A stretch of 64,000 nt of DNA from the NCBI GenBank assembly GCA_022606425.2, contig JAHDVF020000500.1:806001-870000 (forward strand). Reading direction: 5' to 3'. Source of the stretch: Lepidostoma basale (Eukaryota; Arthropoda; Insecta; Trichoptera; Lepidostomatidae). The translations under genes and the position numbers were made by a program. Shown here piece after piece: positions 33,925 through 44,932 of this stretch; the first letter of the stretch is position 1, and each line of letters starts with the position of its first letter. The notes below the pieces were generated by a model. The model saw only the letters and a program-made list of their open reading frames with translations, was not told where the DNA came from and made no database searches.

Positions 33925-34270
33925 ATAAAAAGGAATATAAGGCGGATGAATGCGTGATAAATAAAATTAAGAAAAGGTTACTAAGATGGTTTGGACATAT
34001 GGAACGAATGGATGAGGGATGAATGGTAAAAAAGATATATACAAGTGTGAATGGAAAAATAAGCCGAGGACGGCCAAGGAAGACATGACATGACCAAATT
34101 AATCAATTACTAAAAGGTGGCCATGTTCGAAGTAGGAACAATTGACAAGCATATCACGATGTGTGAGTGTAGAAGAGGCGCGAGAGTTATGTCAGGATAG
34201 AACATTGTGGCGATCCATAATCTCTACCTACCCCTCCGGAGAAACGTCGTGATGGTTAGTAAGTTAGTTA
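33925..34270 (+). repeat. GTTA-tailed RTE-like 3' fragment
   Basis: It reads KEYKADECVINKIKKRLLRW, FGHMERMDEG, RGRPRKT-like, QLLKGGHVRSRNN, and ends CTACCCCTCCGGAGAAACG then GATGGTTAGTAAGTTAG. Confidence 0.82.
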
Positions 34271-34860
34271 ATATAATTTCAGAGGGATAAAAAAACAAAG
34301 TGCTTTCTTTATGGCTTTGGTTATTAACAATGTTTTTTTATGTGTACCATATTATGTTACTTAAGTCTGGGCACCCTATTTGAATCCTGCAGCTACCACA
34401 GATTGCTACAAAGGCGAAGTAGGCTGAAAGATTTATGGCGGACCGTCAAAGTAAAGAGATCATTGCTCATCATGTCCCGGCATTGTCCGACTCAGCAAGC
34501 AACCGATTGACAAGTCCGTTACGTCAAAAGTTCCCGCCATTGTCTATCGGAGATTTTTCGTCTATGGAATTCACTTACAGGGCTTTTGCAGTATTTCACT
34601 TGTTCTCGTGTTCTTTTTTCAATCCATCCATTCGACATTCCCACGCGAAAGGCCACTTTAAAATTATAAGATATAATTTCTTATTATTTGCTTAACAAAT
34701 TTGTTTGAAATTAATTACATTTCATTTCCTGCGTATACTTGTTTTATAAATACATATTTTTTTAAATAACAAAAAATCGTCAAACGTACTTAATACACAT
34801 AAAATATTTGTGCCTTATATACAAAATTATAACAAAGGTTGATATTGATTTTTATTAAAT
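34271..34860. other. Unassigned intergenic DNA
   Basis: 34,380-34,640 has a plus-strand open stretch of about 86 codons from 34,435 (LSDSASNRLTSPLRQKF) with no recognised homology. The remainder is AT-rich. Confidence 0.35.
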
Positions 34861-34950
34861 GAGACAAAGGGCAGACTGAGAAAAGTGGATGAAGAGGACT
34901 GGAGTAAACTGGGAAGACATGGAGAATGGAGAGATATGGCCAGGGATAGG

Positions 34951-35166
34951 CAGTGGCGGCACTCCCATAGAAGACCAAAAGCCCGGCTTGCGTAAAAAAA
35001 TTTGTATCAAAACCCCCAAATCTAAGAAATCGTTCCCCCGCATAAAACAAAAAACCCACCAAATCACCACCTTCCAACAATGTCCCCATCAGACGTAAGA
35101 GGAATAGCCACAGATTTTGACGTTTTCAAGCCGGGTATCTGGGCTTCTACGGGAGTACTGCCACTG
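34951..35166. mobile_element. hAT-type MITE (CAGTGGCGG ends)
   Basis: The terminal repeats CAGTGGCGGCACTCCCATAG and, inverted, CAGTGGCAGTACTCCCGTAG bound 216 bp. The subterminal AAGCCCGGCTTGCG is shared with 58,725-58,973. No matching 8-bp flanks were found. It sits in a retrotransposon scrap that ends in AAGAAGAAGAAG. Confidence 0.75.
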
Positions 35167-35384
35167 CACGTAACATAGGTCTAAATCAAGGAAGAAGAAG
35201 AAGAAAAAGGCACATTATTTGCTGTCAGGACAGGTTTCTATACAATCGCATTTTCATCAGAACAATTTACTATCGAAGTGCCCAACGTAAAAAAAAAATA
35301 ATAATGACGTGAAAAGATTATGGTTGAGGTTTTAATTTTTTAGAACTCCATATTAATTATAATGAAAACGCGATTGTTTCATCA

Positions 35385-35530
35385 GTTTTACAGTGATTTT
35401 ATTTATTTATATATAAAAATATATACAAGTTACAAATTTGTTTCGCCTGGCGAGGGCATTCTCAAACTCCTTGTTGTTGATTATTTTTTAATATAATATT
35501 TAAAACCGATAAAACAATCGAGTTTTCGTT
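35385..35530 (-). repeat. Foldback repeat family H with hammerhead-like core
   Basis: On the minus strand it shows TTGAGAA, T, GCC, a loop, GGC, GAAA and the palindrome ACAAATTTGT. The outer arms CGATTGTTT...AAACAATCG bracket it. Confidence 0.55.
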
Positions 35531-35739
35531 TTAATTTAACGTGAAAAATATGGATTGAAAAACTTTTTTTTGTAGAAAATTCTATGCTATTCTGTACGTA
35601 AATTATTTAAAATTTATGCCATAATGAATATTACACGCGTGTATGATGAATGCATCGATTAATTTAATATACCAGTTTAATTATTACGTAATAAGATAAG
35701 GCAAATCTTAATCAATGTCTTGCGTACGTTAAATCGCAG

Positions 35740-36362
35740 TCTCTCTGCAACACTCACATAACCCGAGGCTCACGCATACCCACACAGTGTAATATGTACA
35801 CCTTACCTGTGCCATATTCTTCTCTCCCGGTCCGGGATTCGGTTTGGGGACCAACCCCCGTCCGTGCGCTATGCTCCCCGCCCCGCCCCGAGGTTGAGAC
35901 GGTCGTTAGGATACGAAGGCAGTTATTAAAAACGTCTTGGAGCGATAGGTGCGCCGTCTGTAATTAAAACCGGCACTCAGGTGATCGGAGATCGCCGTGA
36001 TATAATCGTTCTTATTTCCAATTTTGAATCACATTAATAAATATTTGGAACACTGTTTTTATTGTTTTGTATGTCGACGGGTTTTATACGTGTTTATTAA
36101 GTACAAGATTTATAAAATTCAAATTCGGAACTGTGATTTATTTGAAATTTGAATGTTTGGTTTATTTATGTTTCGTATTAATGCGTGTGGAATTATCTTA
36201 TATTTTTAAACTATTTTAAATACTAATACATAAATAGTTTTAAATTTAAAACTCTTTGATTCCGTACTTTTAAACATCGATTTTAGTGACTATTTCAGTG
36301 AATTTTTAAAGACTTTGTGACGTAATTAATACGATTTTTAGTGACGAGAATAATTATCAGTG
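35740..36362 (+). promoter_or_regulatory. Presumed promoter and 5' UTR of the Sp-family gene
   Basis: 35,760-36,000 is CpG-rich within otherwise AT-rich DNA and free of recognised repeats. It contains a double GC box, CTCCCCGCCCCGCCCCGAGG (35,874-35,893), the binding type of Sp/KLF factors. No TATA box was found. The transcription start is not determined. Confidence 0.5.
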
Positions 36363-36434
36363 ATGATGGAGTGTATAGGCATGCCACAGCACTGCTACGG
36401 AATGCAATACGCGCAGCATCCACAGCAGCAACAG
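36363..36434 (+). CDS. Sp-family gene exon 1
   Basis: It codes for [20 protein letters not shown] then four glutamines, with a GTGAGA donor at 36,435. The start is double (ATGATG at 36,363). A CAG-rich end and phase-0 splice fit the second exon exactly. Confidence 0.85.
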
Positions 36435-39081
36435 GTGAGAGATTCATCTAAATCTAGAAGTTAATTATATATCATTTTGGGCCTTCGTAGTACAAGTGTT
36501 ATTAGTAGGGAACGTTATAATTTTATTGGGTGCATTTAACAGTAGAGATATTAAAGAAAATTATCTGTGATTTATTGGGTATTTTTAATACGTGGGTACT
36601 AATCATGATTATAAATATTTTTCGTATTGATTAAATATATATTTTTTAATTTTTCCGATTTTGAGGAATTAAAGATTTATTGTTGTTAAAAAATCATGAT
36701 AAATCTTACGAGCGTGTTTGGCTTGAGAAAATTCGCAATAATTTAAGAAATTCGTCTTTTTTTTCTTAATACCCAATCCCTAAAAAAGTTTTTGGGTCTT
36801 TTAAAAATAAAGTAACATTAAATATGTTTGTCTTTTTATGTATGTAACATTCTGGATTAACAATATAGGTATATATTTTTTAAATAGTTAGATAACTATT
36901 TAAGATAATTAATATGGGATAATTATTGTTATCGTAAACACATATATCATAAAAACGTATAATTATAGGTTTTTGATGTCATTTTAAATTTATTGGTATA
37001 AATAAATCATTTTAAAACACTTCTTAGATAAAAATTTAAGTGATGTAATAAATGCGAATTAATTGCTTATAACTATATTAATAATCAATACAGTCTGTTC
37101 TAAATTGTTACGGATTTAAAATCAAAAATTTTAAATAACGCTAAAATTTAAATATTACACCTTTATACACAAAAGTAGATATAATATTTTAAAGTAATTT
37201 CCGGTAATTCATCATTTATACAATTAGGATAGAAACATTAAAATATAATTATTATAACAGGGGCACATAAAAATATATTATAGTATATTTTAGTATTGAT
37301 TTTTCCGATTGAATTATGAAGACTTCTTTTCGGATTAAATACCGTATTTGACGGACTACAAGACGCTCTTTATTTTTTAAGCAATTAAAAAAATCATTTT
37401 TAATATTTTTATTATTAGATTGCATAGCTAGACTAAAAAAATTCTTAGTTTATAAAACCGAACTGACCTTTAAAATCCCTGAAAATCGTCATCTGACGTC
37501 ATAGTCCTCGAAAATATATTTTAGGCAATAAAAAAATGTGTATTGTTTCTTGAACAATGATGTAAAATTCTTTATTAAATAATAAATACCAATGAAAACG
37601 TTTGTTTTCTACTAGTTTTATTTTATTTTTATGGTAATGATATTTTCGCCATGTCAAGGCATTATAAATATCTGCACATTTGAAAAAACGTTTAAGGCAA
37701 GGCGAAACATATAATTCCCAAAAAATATTATTAATCTTTTAGAAAACAGACGTTTCTATTCGTATTAATTATTTAATAAGAATCTAATTAGGATATAAAC
37801 AAATTAAAATTCAAAGTGCACCATTTATGGAGAATCTATATAATTTTACAATTTCAATCTGGAATTAAAGAAGTATTTTGTTTTATATAGAGCGCTTTTG
37901 AAAAAAATATGTAAACTCATAAAAACACTTTGGATTTACGTCTAACTATAATAATTCCTCAATAATGAACATTACAGAAATGATAAATATAACCTATAAT
38001 AATAATATTCTCAACATTTTTTGATTGCTTTATCATTATAGTTTTATTTTATTTTAATGATAAATTATTTATAATTAAAAAAAAATAAGATTATCATAAT
38101 AATGAGTCATAAAAACACACACCTAATCGGCTAGAATCTGAGCGAACGTTTAAAATTAGGTATATTGAAATATTTTTGTATTACGAAATAAAATGAAGTT
38201 ATTTAATGTATTATATATTTACTTACTTGGAATAATTTCTCTAGATGTCCTACATCGGAGGGATGGGCTGTCCTCAGGCTGTCGAGGTGGGCGCGGGGAT
38301 GGGCGGATGGTCCGCGGGCGGGTGGCGCGCGCCCCTCACCCCCGCCCAGCAGAGGCGCTGCGCCCGCTGCCGCTGCCCCAACTGCCTCACGGAGGCCGCC
38401 GGCCTGGCCCCCGCGCTCTCCAAGGACCGCAGCAAGCGGGAACACATCTGCCACGTCCCCGGTTGCGGCAAGGTCTACGGGAAAACGTCACATCTCAAGG
38501 CTCACCTCAGATGGCACAGCGGAGAACGCCCGTTTATTTGCAACTGGCTGTTTTGCGGCAAGCGGTTCACGAGGTCCGACGAGCTTCAAAGGCATTTAAG
38601 AACGCACACAGGTGAAAAGCGATTTGCTTGCACTCTCTGCACAAAAAGATTCATGCGTTCAGATCACCTCGCCAAACATATTAAAACCCACGCAAGCACG
38701 ACGAGAAAAAACAGAAAAACAACAGCTTCTAAAGACGCACAGCTGCCACCTACTCCTGAAACACCGAGCGAAACTGATAGTTGCAGCACAGTTCCAGAAG
38801 TCCAAACCTACAAACACATCCCTAACAACACTTACGAGTTCCACTCTTCTTATCTGGAGCCGTCTTCTAAGATGGTGTCTCCAATGAACGAGTACAACGA
38901 CAGGTTGGGGCTGCGGGAGTCACCCTGCTACGACAAGCCCGCATACTACCCCTACAAGGAGGTATACCCCAGTTACTACACCTGTCCCAACGGGGTGAGT
39001 TACCAGTGCGCCACTAAAGAGAACTACAACATGTTTCAGCATCACTACATGATGCCCCAGCCGCTTGCAATGGGACAATGA
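36363..39081 (+). CDS. Sp-family zinc-finger transcription factor (buttonhead/Sp5-like)
   Basis: Two coding exons, 36363-36434 and 38245-39081, join in phase 0 to give 302 residues. The product should be a nuclear DNA-binding regulator of GC/GT boxes. Visible parts are a Gln/His-rich N-terminus, a buttonhead box CARCRCPNC (residues 63-71) and three contiguous C2H2 fingers at about 93-115, 123-145 and 153-173. The finger helices [24 protein letters not shown] and [12 protein letters not shown] are those of Sp proteins. A Tyr/Pro-rich tail follows. The protein is short and lacks the long Ser/Gln-rich activation region of Sp1-4, which fits the Sp5/btd or Sp6-9 classes. The linker between fingers 1 and 2 is SGERPF instead of TGERPF. 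Which orthologue it is cannot be settled without a tree. Confidence 0.92.
36435..38244 (+). other. Intron of the Sp-family gene
   Basis: AT-rich. It contains a family A foldback copy at about 37,535-37,775 (AATGAAAACGTTTGTTTTC and its inverse arm). No other feature was recognised. Confidence 0.8.
38245..39081 (+). CDS. Sp-family gene exon 2 (buttonhead box and zinc fingers)
   Basis: The acceptor TTTCTCTAG precedes ATGTCCTACATC. The first 300 bases are strongly GC-rich, unlike the surrounding DNA. It runs through the buttonhead box, three fingers and the Tyr-rich C-terminus to TGA at 39,079. Confidence 0.95.
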   Translation: MSYIGGMGCPQAVEVGAGMGGWSAGGWRAPLTPAQQRRCARCRCPNCLTEAAGLAPALSKDRSKREHICHVPGCGKVYGKTSHLKAHLRWHSGERPFICNWLFCGKRFTRSDELQRHLRTHTGEKRFACTLCTKRFMRSDHLAKHIKTHASTTRKNRKTTASKDAQLPPTPETPSETDSCSTVPEVQTYKHIPNNTYEFHSSYLEPSSKMVSPMNEYNDRLGLRESPCYDKPAYYPYKEVYPSYYTCPNGVSYQCATKENYNMFQHHYMMPQPLAMGQ

Positions 39082-39200
39082 CAATAACAATAAAAAAAAA
39101 TCTGACTGTAATATAACACATGTAATGTAATATCAGGGTACAAACATTTCAAATGTGAACCAAGTTTTTTTGTACGTAAATAAAAGTGTATTTTAAACTG
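39082..39200 (+). terminator. 3' UTR and poly(A) signal of the Sp-family gene
   Basis: AATAAA lies at 39,179-39,184, about 100 bases past the stop. A GT/T-rich stretch follows it. Confidence 0.6.
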
Positions 39201-39334
39201 TTTTGATAGTTATATTAAAATGTATTGTTTGTAATTAATTGTAATAGTATTTTGAAAACAATAATAGTCTTAGAGATTGACAACAAAATACGAGTATGTC
39301 TATTTTCATTCAACGTGTAAAATTTAGAATTTAT

Positions 39335-39500
39335 TTTGAATTAAACACTGTTGAGATCATTTTTCTCGACTGGTTTCGAAGGCTTTACACCTTCATAATC
39401 GGGAGAACGATATAAACTCGAATTCATAAAAAATTCAGGATTATGGAATTCCACAGTGTTAACGCCTTAAGTTTATCAACAAAAAAAAATTTTTCTTTGC
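39335..39500. repeat. Foldback repeat family B half copy
   Basis: The minus-strand core keeps stem I (TTCTC with GAGAA) and stem II GAAGG with CCTTC around TGTAAAG. CCGATTA and CCAGTC replace the usual core bases. Confidence 0.75.
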
Positions 39501-39589
39501 GCACTACTGTCGAATGTCGAATAATGCATATATAATTTTTTATATTTATTCTATATTCGCCTTCACTTTGTGTTGTTGATTCACATTTA

Positions 39590-39765
39590 AATAAACACAC
39601 CATGTATTATCACAACACTCTATTATATTTATTATTATACTTAGACATGTTTCGGTCCTTCATCTAAGCCCAACTTTGAGAATTGGAGAAGGACCGAAAT
39701 GTGTCAACAATTAAAACATAATACAGTGTTGTGATAATTTAATCAAGGTGCGTTTCTATTTATAC
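39590..39765. repeat. Foldback repeat family G
   Basis: The arms TATTATCACAACACT and, inverted, CAGTGTTGTGATAATT bracket GACATGTTTCGGTCCTTCAT and its counterpart GGACCGAAATGTGTC. Confidence 0.75.
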
Positions 39766-40229
39766 AAGTTTATTTAAACTGTTTAATTGTGTTTAATCTG
39801 TTTAATTATAATACCCTAATTTATTATTATTATTTTTTGACGAGACGGCTGTTTTGCCAATTGATGTTGAAATTATTAGTTATTAAAATCTCTGTTAATA
39901 TAAGAAAACAAATGTAAATTGTGATCGTATTGAAGGTTGAATTATTAATTTTGTTATATTTCGTGTTTACTATTATAAATTAAATTGTGATCTGTGCCCG
40001 GTGTACATAAATTTTATTTATTTTATTTTCGTTTATGTATTAATTATTTTTGTCCCTTTAATTGCTGTACCTACCTAAACTTGTATAAAAATAGGTTAAG
40101 TTTCTTGTTAGTATTTGTATTTTATTACCGTAGCCTTGTAAATTAGTAAAAATAAACTAGTAAATGTACCTCATTCAAAGTACAAACGTGAGTTAATTAA
40201 AAATACGATGAACACTGAAATATCACGGT

Positions 40230-40395
40230 TGATATTAAGTGAAAATGGGGTTTGAGTAACTTTTTGAAAACATTGTATTTTCACATCACATATTTTTGCA
40301 CTTTTCATAAATATGTTTCGTAACACAGACGCCATTTTTTTAGACTGAGGAAGGGCGTCTGTATTCCAAAACACGTTTGTTAAAAGTTTTAAATT
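40230..40395. repeat. Foldback repeat family I with hammerhead-like core
   Basis: The plus strand at 40,338-40,372 reads CTGAGGA, A, GG, a 10-base loop, TCC, AAAA, CACGT. The other arm carries TATGTTTCGTAACACAGACG. Confidence 0.5.
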
Positions 40396-40399
40396 CTTT

Positions 40400-40740
40400 T
40401 TCTTCTGATTGTAGATCTTGCGATCTGTTTATGCAGGATATCAACTTTCTTCCTATGATGAAGACGACCAGCCTTCTCTCCATCTCTTTGGTGGTTGTCC
40501 TGGTGGTCGACGGCTCTCTGGATTCTCGTACATCACGATCTTAGGAATTCTCGCAGGATTCATTCTCTCGATGTAGTCTCTCCAGAATCATCATTTCTGT
40601 CTACTCCATTTTTTTATATCTTTAATTTTGCAGGATTTGCGAATTTCTTCATTAGGTATCCTATCTCTAAGGGTTCTCCCCACAATAGGTCGCAATGTTT
40701 TCATTACTGCTACTCTTAAGAGATGTTTGGTTCTGACAAA
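40400..40740 (-). repeat. AAG-tailed RTE-like 3' fragment
   Basis: It is non-coding on the plus strand. CCATCTCTTTGGTGGTTGTC and AGTCTCTCCAGAATC blocks match 26,125-26,440 in the same orientation. Confidence 0.65.
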
Positions 40741-40767
40741 CCAGTTCAAAATTGTGTTGTGAAAATA

Positions 40768-40925
40768 CAACTAACTAACCATCACGCGGTCTCCCCGAAT
40801 AGGCAGAAAGAATGGACTGCCACACTTTTCTTTCCTAACATACATCTGTCGATTCCTCAACATTCATACATCGTATCATGCACGCACGTCGATTTCTCCG
40901 TCTCCTCACGTGACCGAAATCAATC
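40768..40925 (-). repeat. GTTA-tailed RTE-like 3' fragment
   Basis: CTAACTAACCATCACGCGGT, then the reversed CTGCC, ACATTCATACATCGT and CGATTTCTCCG blocks. Confidence 0.8.
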
Positions 40926-40934
40926 TACTTCTTC

Positions 40935-41345
40935 TTTCCGTGTCCTGTCAGGTCTCCCCAACGTTGACTTTCACCCTTGAGTAGGCCTCCCTGTCCTGGG
41001 CCGCCCGGAACAGCTCTTCCACGGTCCTTAGCTTTGTCCACTTTCGGATGTTCCTCAGCCAGGAAACTTGCCTTCTCCCAACACCTAGTCGACCCTCAAT
41101 CTTACCCTCCAAGATCAGATGCTACAGTGGGTACCTTTCACCTCTCAGAACATGGCCCAAGTAGGACACCTTACGGACTTTGATGTTGGTCAGCAACTCT
41201 CTGTAAACTCTGGTTCTATGGAGAACGTTTGTGAACGTTCTATGAACATCCTTCGGTGTATCCACATCACAAAGGCCTCTAATCGGTTCATAATATTGAC
41301 TTTAAGGGTCCATGACTCCATCCCGTATAACGGCACTGACCAAAC
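40935..41345 (-). repeat. AAG-tailed RTE-like 3' fragment (RFAEVIANVGGT family)
   Basis: Reversed blocks for KVNVGETxQDTE, LFRAAQDREAYSR-like, GRRQVSWLRNIRKW-like and MESWTLKVNIMNR-like sequence are readable. It is more decayed than the copies at 23.1 and 63.3 kb. Confidence 0.78.
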
Positions 41346-41399
41346 ATAGAAACGAAATCAATATTTGATTTATTTGATCGTGCCACGTTTTCCTCGGTC

Positions 41400-42270
41400 T
41401 TCCTTCTAGTAACATAACAATGTTTTCAAAAAGTTACTCAAATGTGAATCCAAGTGATGGAAAATATAGAAGAAAGAAAAGGGGGTTCCTTATTACTTAA
41501 AGCTTTGGGTTAATTTCTGTTGAAGTGGTTATTGGATCAAATATGTAAATAGCCAGCGCCAAGCGTACAATATTTGCTGGCGCGAGTGAGGATAGCCGAT
41601 CCCGGAGGTAAAATGCGTACGCGAGTTTCGTTGCTTAATTAATATTCCAAGTTTAATTAGTTTCCGTTCTGTGTGCGGTTAATTCTAACTAATTGGAGTT
41701 GTTGTTTAATTTGATGTAAAGAAAATTAACGTGTGAATACACCAAGTCTCTCCCTTCGGTGATGAAACTGTTATTACAGCTTTAATATTAAATTTAATTA
41801 AAATTCCATATTCCGGCTAGGCATTAAGTTAGTTGAGTGTTTCTTGTGTAGATATATAATAAAATAAATCGCCAATTATAATTTGATTTACGCCATGTGA
41901 TTTGATCTAAGATTGTATTTTTATAAATAAATTTAATAAATAACGCCATCTCTCGAACGGTGGGCGTATATGATTGCTTTTAATAAATAAATTCAAAATT
42001 ATGTTTGAGTTTTACTTTATCTGGTATCTATGACATAAGCTATTTATGAGTGTACCTATCTCGGTTCTGGCAGAAGTTTTCGATTCATTGCATGATACTA
42101 AAATAATTATATTAAGAAGAAAAATTACATCAAGTAAATTTTTTTAAATTTTATTTTATTGATTCGCTCTTTACATCATTACAGCGAGAGCCAAATAGAT
42201 GTAATGCGTATATTTTTATCATATTGATTCTCTTGACATGTGATAGGTAGCTAATCTATCGCAATTTTAT
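41400..42270. other. Intergenic DNA with one GC-richer unique block
   Basis: 41,560-41,720 (TGCTGGCGCGAGTGAGGAT and on) is GC-richer and carries no repeat signature. The rest is AT-rich. Confidence 0.35.
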
Positions 42271-42274
42271 TGTC

Positions 42275-42395
42275 ACGTGAATTCTACACCAGACCAAAGA
42301 CTGTGTGACAATCACACTGCAATCGCAAGGAATCGAGACCGGGACCTTCGGTGTGGTATTCGTAGCACTTGCCACGAAAGTCGTCAGTTGCCTAT
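42275..42395 (-). repeat. tRNA-derived SINE, family 2
   Basis: On the minus strand an eroded A-box area is followed by CCCGGTCTCGATTCC (B box with an inserted C) and the family body TGTGATTGTCACACAGTC. Confidence 0.7.
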
Positions 42396-42429
42396 TAGTA
42401 TGTTTAAAATTGTGTTACATATATTAGTT

Positions 42430-42860
42430 TCTTCATCTTGAATGGCCCTAGAACCCTTGACCCATATCGAGGTTTGGTTTCCATCAATCCTGATCTCCAT
42501 CTCCTCCTGTCCTCCGTAGCGACCCTTCGAATCTGTATTTGCATCAGCTGCTTTGAGTCCCCCCAACTTTATCCTCTCATCATAGTCTTGGCCTGCCTGC
42601 TTCCGTCCAGCTTTAAACGTCCAGCCCAACTCAGCCTGTACAGTTTTGACATGCACAGAAAGCCTGGGCGTCTTGTAGATATTATACAATGTTGTATCGT
42701 ATTTTCTAGGTTTCGCCATCGTTTACGGATCCTTGGATCTTGGTCAACACTATTCTCTCGAAAGTATCTATCAGGTCTGTGGATATCGCTGTCAATGTCC
42801 ATGCTTCGCTATCATGTGTTACCGCTGTTCTGATAATTGTTTTGTATTTTGGTTTTTCTG
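42430..42860 (-). repeat. Decayed non-LTR C-terminal fragment
   Basis: The minus strand has HVKTVQAELGWTFKAGRKQ-like and WRNLENTIQHCI-like pieces in changing frames, plus DGNQTSIWVKGSRAI. This is the arrangement of a retrotransposon tail (xRLSWAGHVxR). It is heavily mutated. Confidence 0.6.
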
Positions 42861-43149
42861 TGGACACTTCTGGACTTAAGGATAATAATGATTTGTTCCC
42901 TGTTGTATTGATTCTTTTGATGCTTCGTATGTAAGCTAAACAGCTGTCAAATATACTTGTGTGACGTACAACTAAAAAGTAAACCTTTTACTTGTGAATA
43001 ATATTAGAAAGAAATGTGTACAAAATTTAAAGTGGAGTACACGTATGCTGATGTGGAGGCGAGCGGAATAAACGGATCTATTTATTAAGTTAGATTAATA
43101 GATTAGGTTTATTCTTCGCCGTTGTCCGCCTCCATCAAAATGAAATGAA

Positions 43150-43560
43150 TATTTTTATTGACACCTGTCGGTTTGCGTCTCGGCTAAGGAGCTCCGTGTC
43201 GCCGCCTGGCGGTCGGCGGCGACCCTAACCGGGACCATTAAGTGGGCGGCTCCTCGCTCCCCGCCCCCGCAGCCGCCCCCGCCCCCGCCCTCCCGCGATA
43301 CCTCCTCCAGCTGAGCGACAAGTGCCGCACTCGTACGCGAATAACATCGCGCGTGCCACTCTGTACAACGCCAGGGAAGTCAAAGACAGTCGGAACTATC
43401 AGAGTACCTGTTCGGGAAATACGATCGATAAAACAGGTGCCTAAGCGGGAAATTCGAAACCGCGCTCGCGGGTGCTGTGAGAGTTTTATTTTATAAGTTA
43501 TGTGTGAGCGAGTTGCACTCGTGCGTATAAGACAGTAAACAATCTGACAGTTGCTCGCTT
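43150..43560 (+). promoter_or_regulatory. CpG- and GC-box-rich promoter-like block
   Basis: 43,200-43,300 contains GTGGGCGGCTCC and CCCCGCCCCCGC-type GC boxes in dense CpG. TATAAG lies at 43,526. The block is unique and resembles the segment upstream of the Sp-family gene 7 kb away. It most likely belongs to a gene starting here and reading to the right. Confidence 0.5.
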
Positions 43561-44355
43561 CCATATTAACAATTACTTCCAAATCCGATCGTTTGAACTT
43601 TGTGACAACGCGCGAACTCGATCTTATCGGGATCTTATCGGAAGGTGCTTAATTTATCGCGGGCACTTCGAAATTCGAATCGGAAGGCGTACTGGCAACA
43701 CCAGGATTTATGGTTCGCCCTCGTCCGGTTTGTAGTTCGATTTATTTTTTCTAGTTTGGCTTATCAGTCGCGTGGGCGGGAAATCATTAGGACCAGTTCG
43801 GATTGCGCGGGAGATAGTACTACCGTTTTGTGAAAATAGCCCCCGTCAAATGAAAACCAATATGAGATATTTAATTACTGATAAATTGATAACTTGAAAC
43901 CGCTGGACGTTCCTACGATTGCAATTACGTGTTCAACAAGTTTATTGCTCTCATTTAAATAATATTTTAATTATCTTTCGTGTTTGTGAATGTTTTATAC
44001 ACATGTAATGTTACGCGTACTTTTTAATTTTTATTTTTAACCCCTCAGTGAACATATTATAATTAAAAGTGCACAACTTTAAGCAATTGGAATTATTTTA
44101 TAATAAATAATGGTGTGTTCAAACAAAAACAAAATATTTGATGTCCTCCACATAAATATAAATTAACTTTTGTGTTGTTGGCATTCGAAAATATTCGATT
44201 GTTTTTTAATGTTAAAAAGTACTTTGATTTTTTAATAAAAGATTTATTGGTGAATGGATACACTCTGAAGATGACAAAGTTATCGAAAGTTTAGTCGTGT
44301 TTCCACAGGTGTTGTGTTGACAATAGAGGAAACAATCGATCATAATTTTCCCAGG

Positions 44356-44397
44356 ATGAGCGGGAAGGGTCAAGGATCTCCAGATTTGCTAATGAAT
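44356..44397 (+). CDS. Possible first coding exon of a second gene
   Basis: ATG opens MSGKGQGSPDLLMN and is followed by a consensus donor GTGAGT at 44,398. TTTTCCCAG just before the ATG could be an acceptor after a 5'-UTR exon in the 43.3-43.6 kb block. No further exon was found to 64 kb, so the next intron would exceed 19 kb. Position beside an Sp gene suggests an Sp8/Sp1-type neighbour, but the peptide itself is not recognised. Confidence 0.35.
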
Positions 44398-44644
44398 GTG
44401 AGTAAAATTTTTTTTTCAAATATACGTAAACATGTATTTCATATTTAATATTAATCCAACCAATCAAAAAGGGGATAGATTTGTAGGAATAAGCATTTTT
44501 AAAATAATTAATTATCATGTGTATTTAAAAGAGAAATTGTTAGATAATTTAAGAATCTGACATTGTTTACATCACGTTAAAAACATTATCAATACTGGAA
44601 ATTTCAAAACTTGATATTCCTAGAAAAGATATGATTTTATAATA

Positions 44645-44932
44645 AAAAGACCATTGTTTTGGCCGAAACACTATGATACTACAACATTTTTACCTACTGT
44701 TAAAATTTAAAACACTGTTAGAATATCACAATTTCTTTTTATTCACTGAGAGTGTCGCGACAGCTGTTTCGCCAACCGATGTTGGCATCATCAGGTGTTA
44801 CAAAAGACTATGGAGCTAGTTTTTTTTAACACTTGGTGATGCCAACATCAGTGGGCGAAACAGCTGTCGCGACACTCGCAGTGAATAAAAAGAAATTGTG
44901 ATATCATGACAGTGTTTTAAATTTTAACAGTA
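44645..44932. repeat. Foldback repeat family D copy
   Basis: The arms ATCACAATTTCTTTTTATTC and its inverse enclose CGACAGCTGTTTCGCC on one side and GGCGAAACAGCTGTCG on the other. Each arm has a GATGATGCC hammerhead-like core. It directly abuts the retrotransposon at 44,933. Confidence 0.88.

Noticed and set aside
34951..35166. 8-bp target duplication for this hAT MITE
   Set aside because: GGGATAGG before it and CACGTAAC after it do not match.
38193..38615. 140-codon open frame overlapping the Sp exon
   Set aside because: It is a different frame of GC-rich coding sequence. The zinc fingers fix the real frame.
39645..39712. Full hammerhead-like fold in family G
   Set aside because: GAAACATGTC is present, but stem II is reduced to GG/CC and CTGANGA is missing, so it is counted only as a degenerate relative.
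43242..43496. 84-codon Pro/Ala/Arg-rich open frame
   Set aside because: It lies in a CpG-rich promoter-like block, has no recognised domain, and its composition follows the GC boxes. It is more likely 5' UTR.
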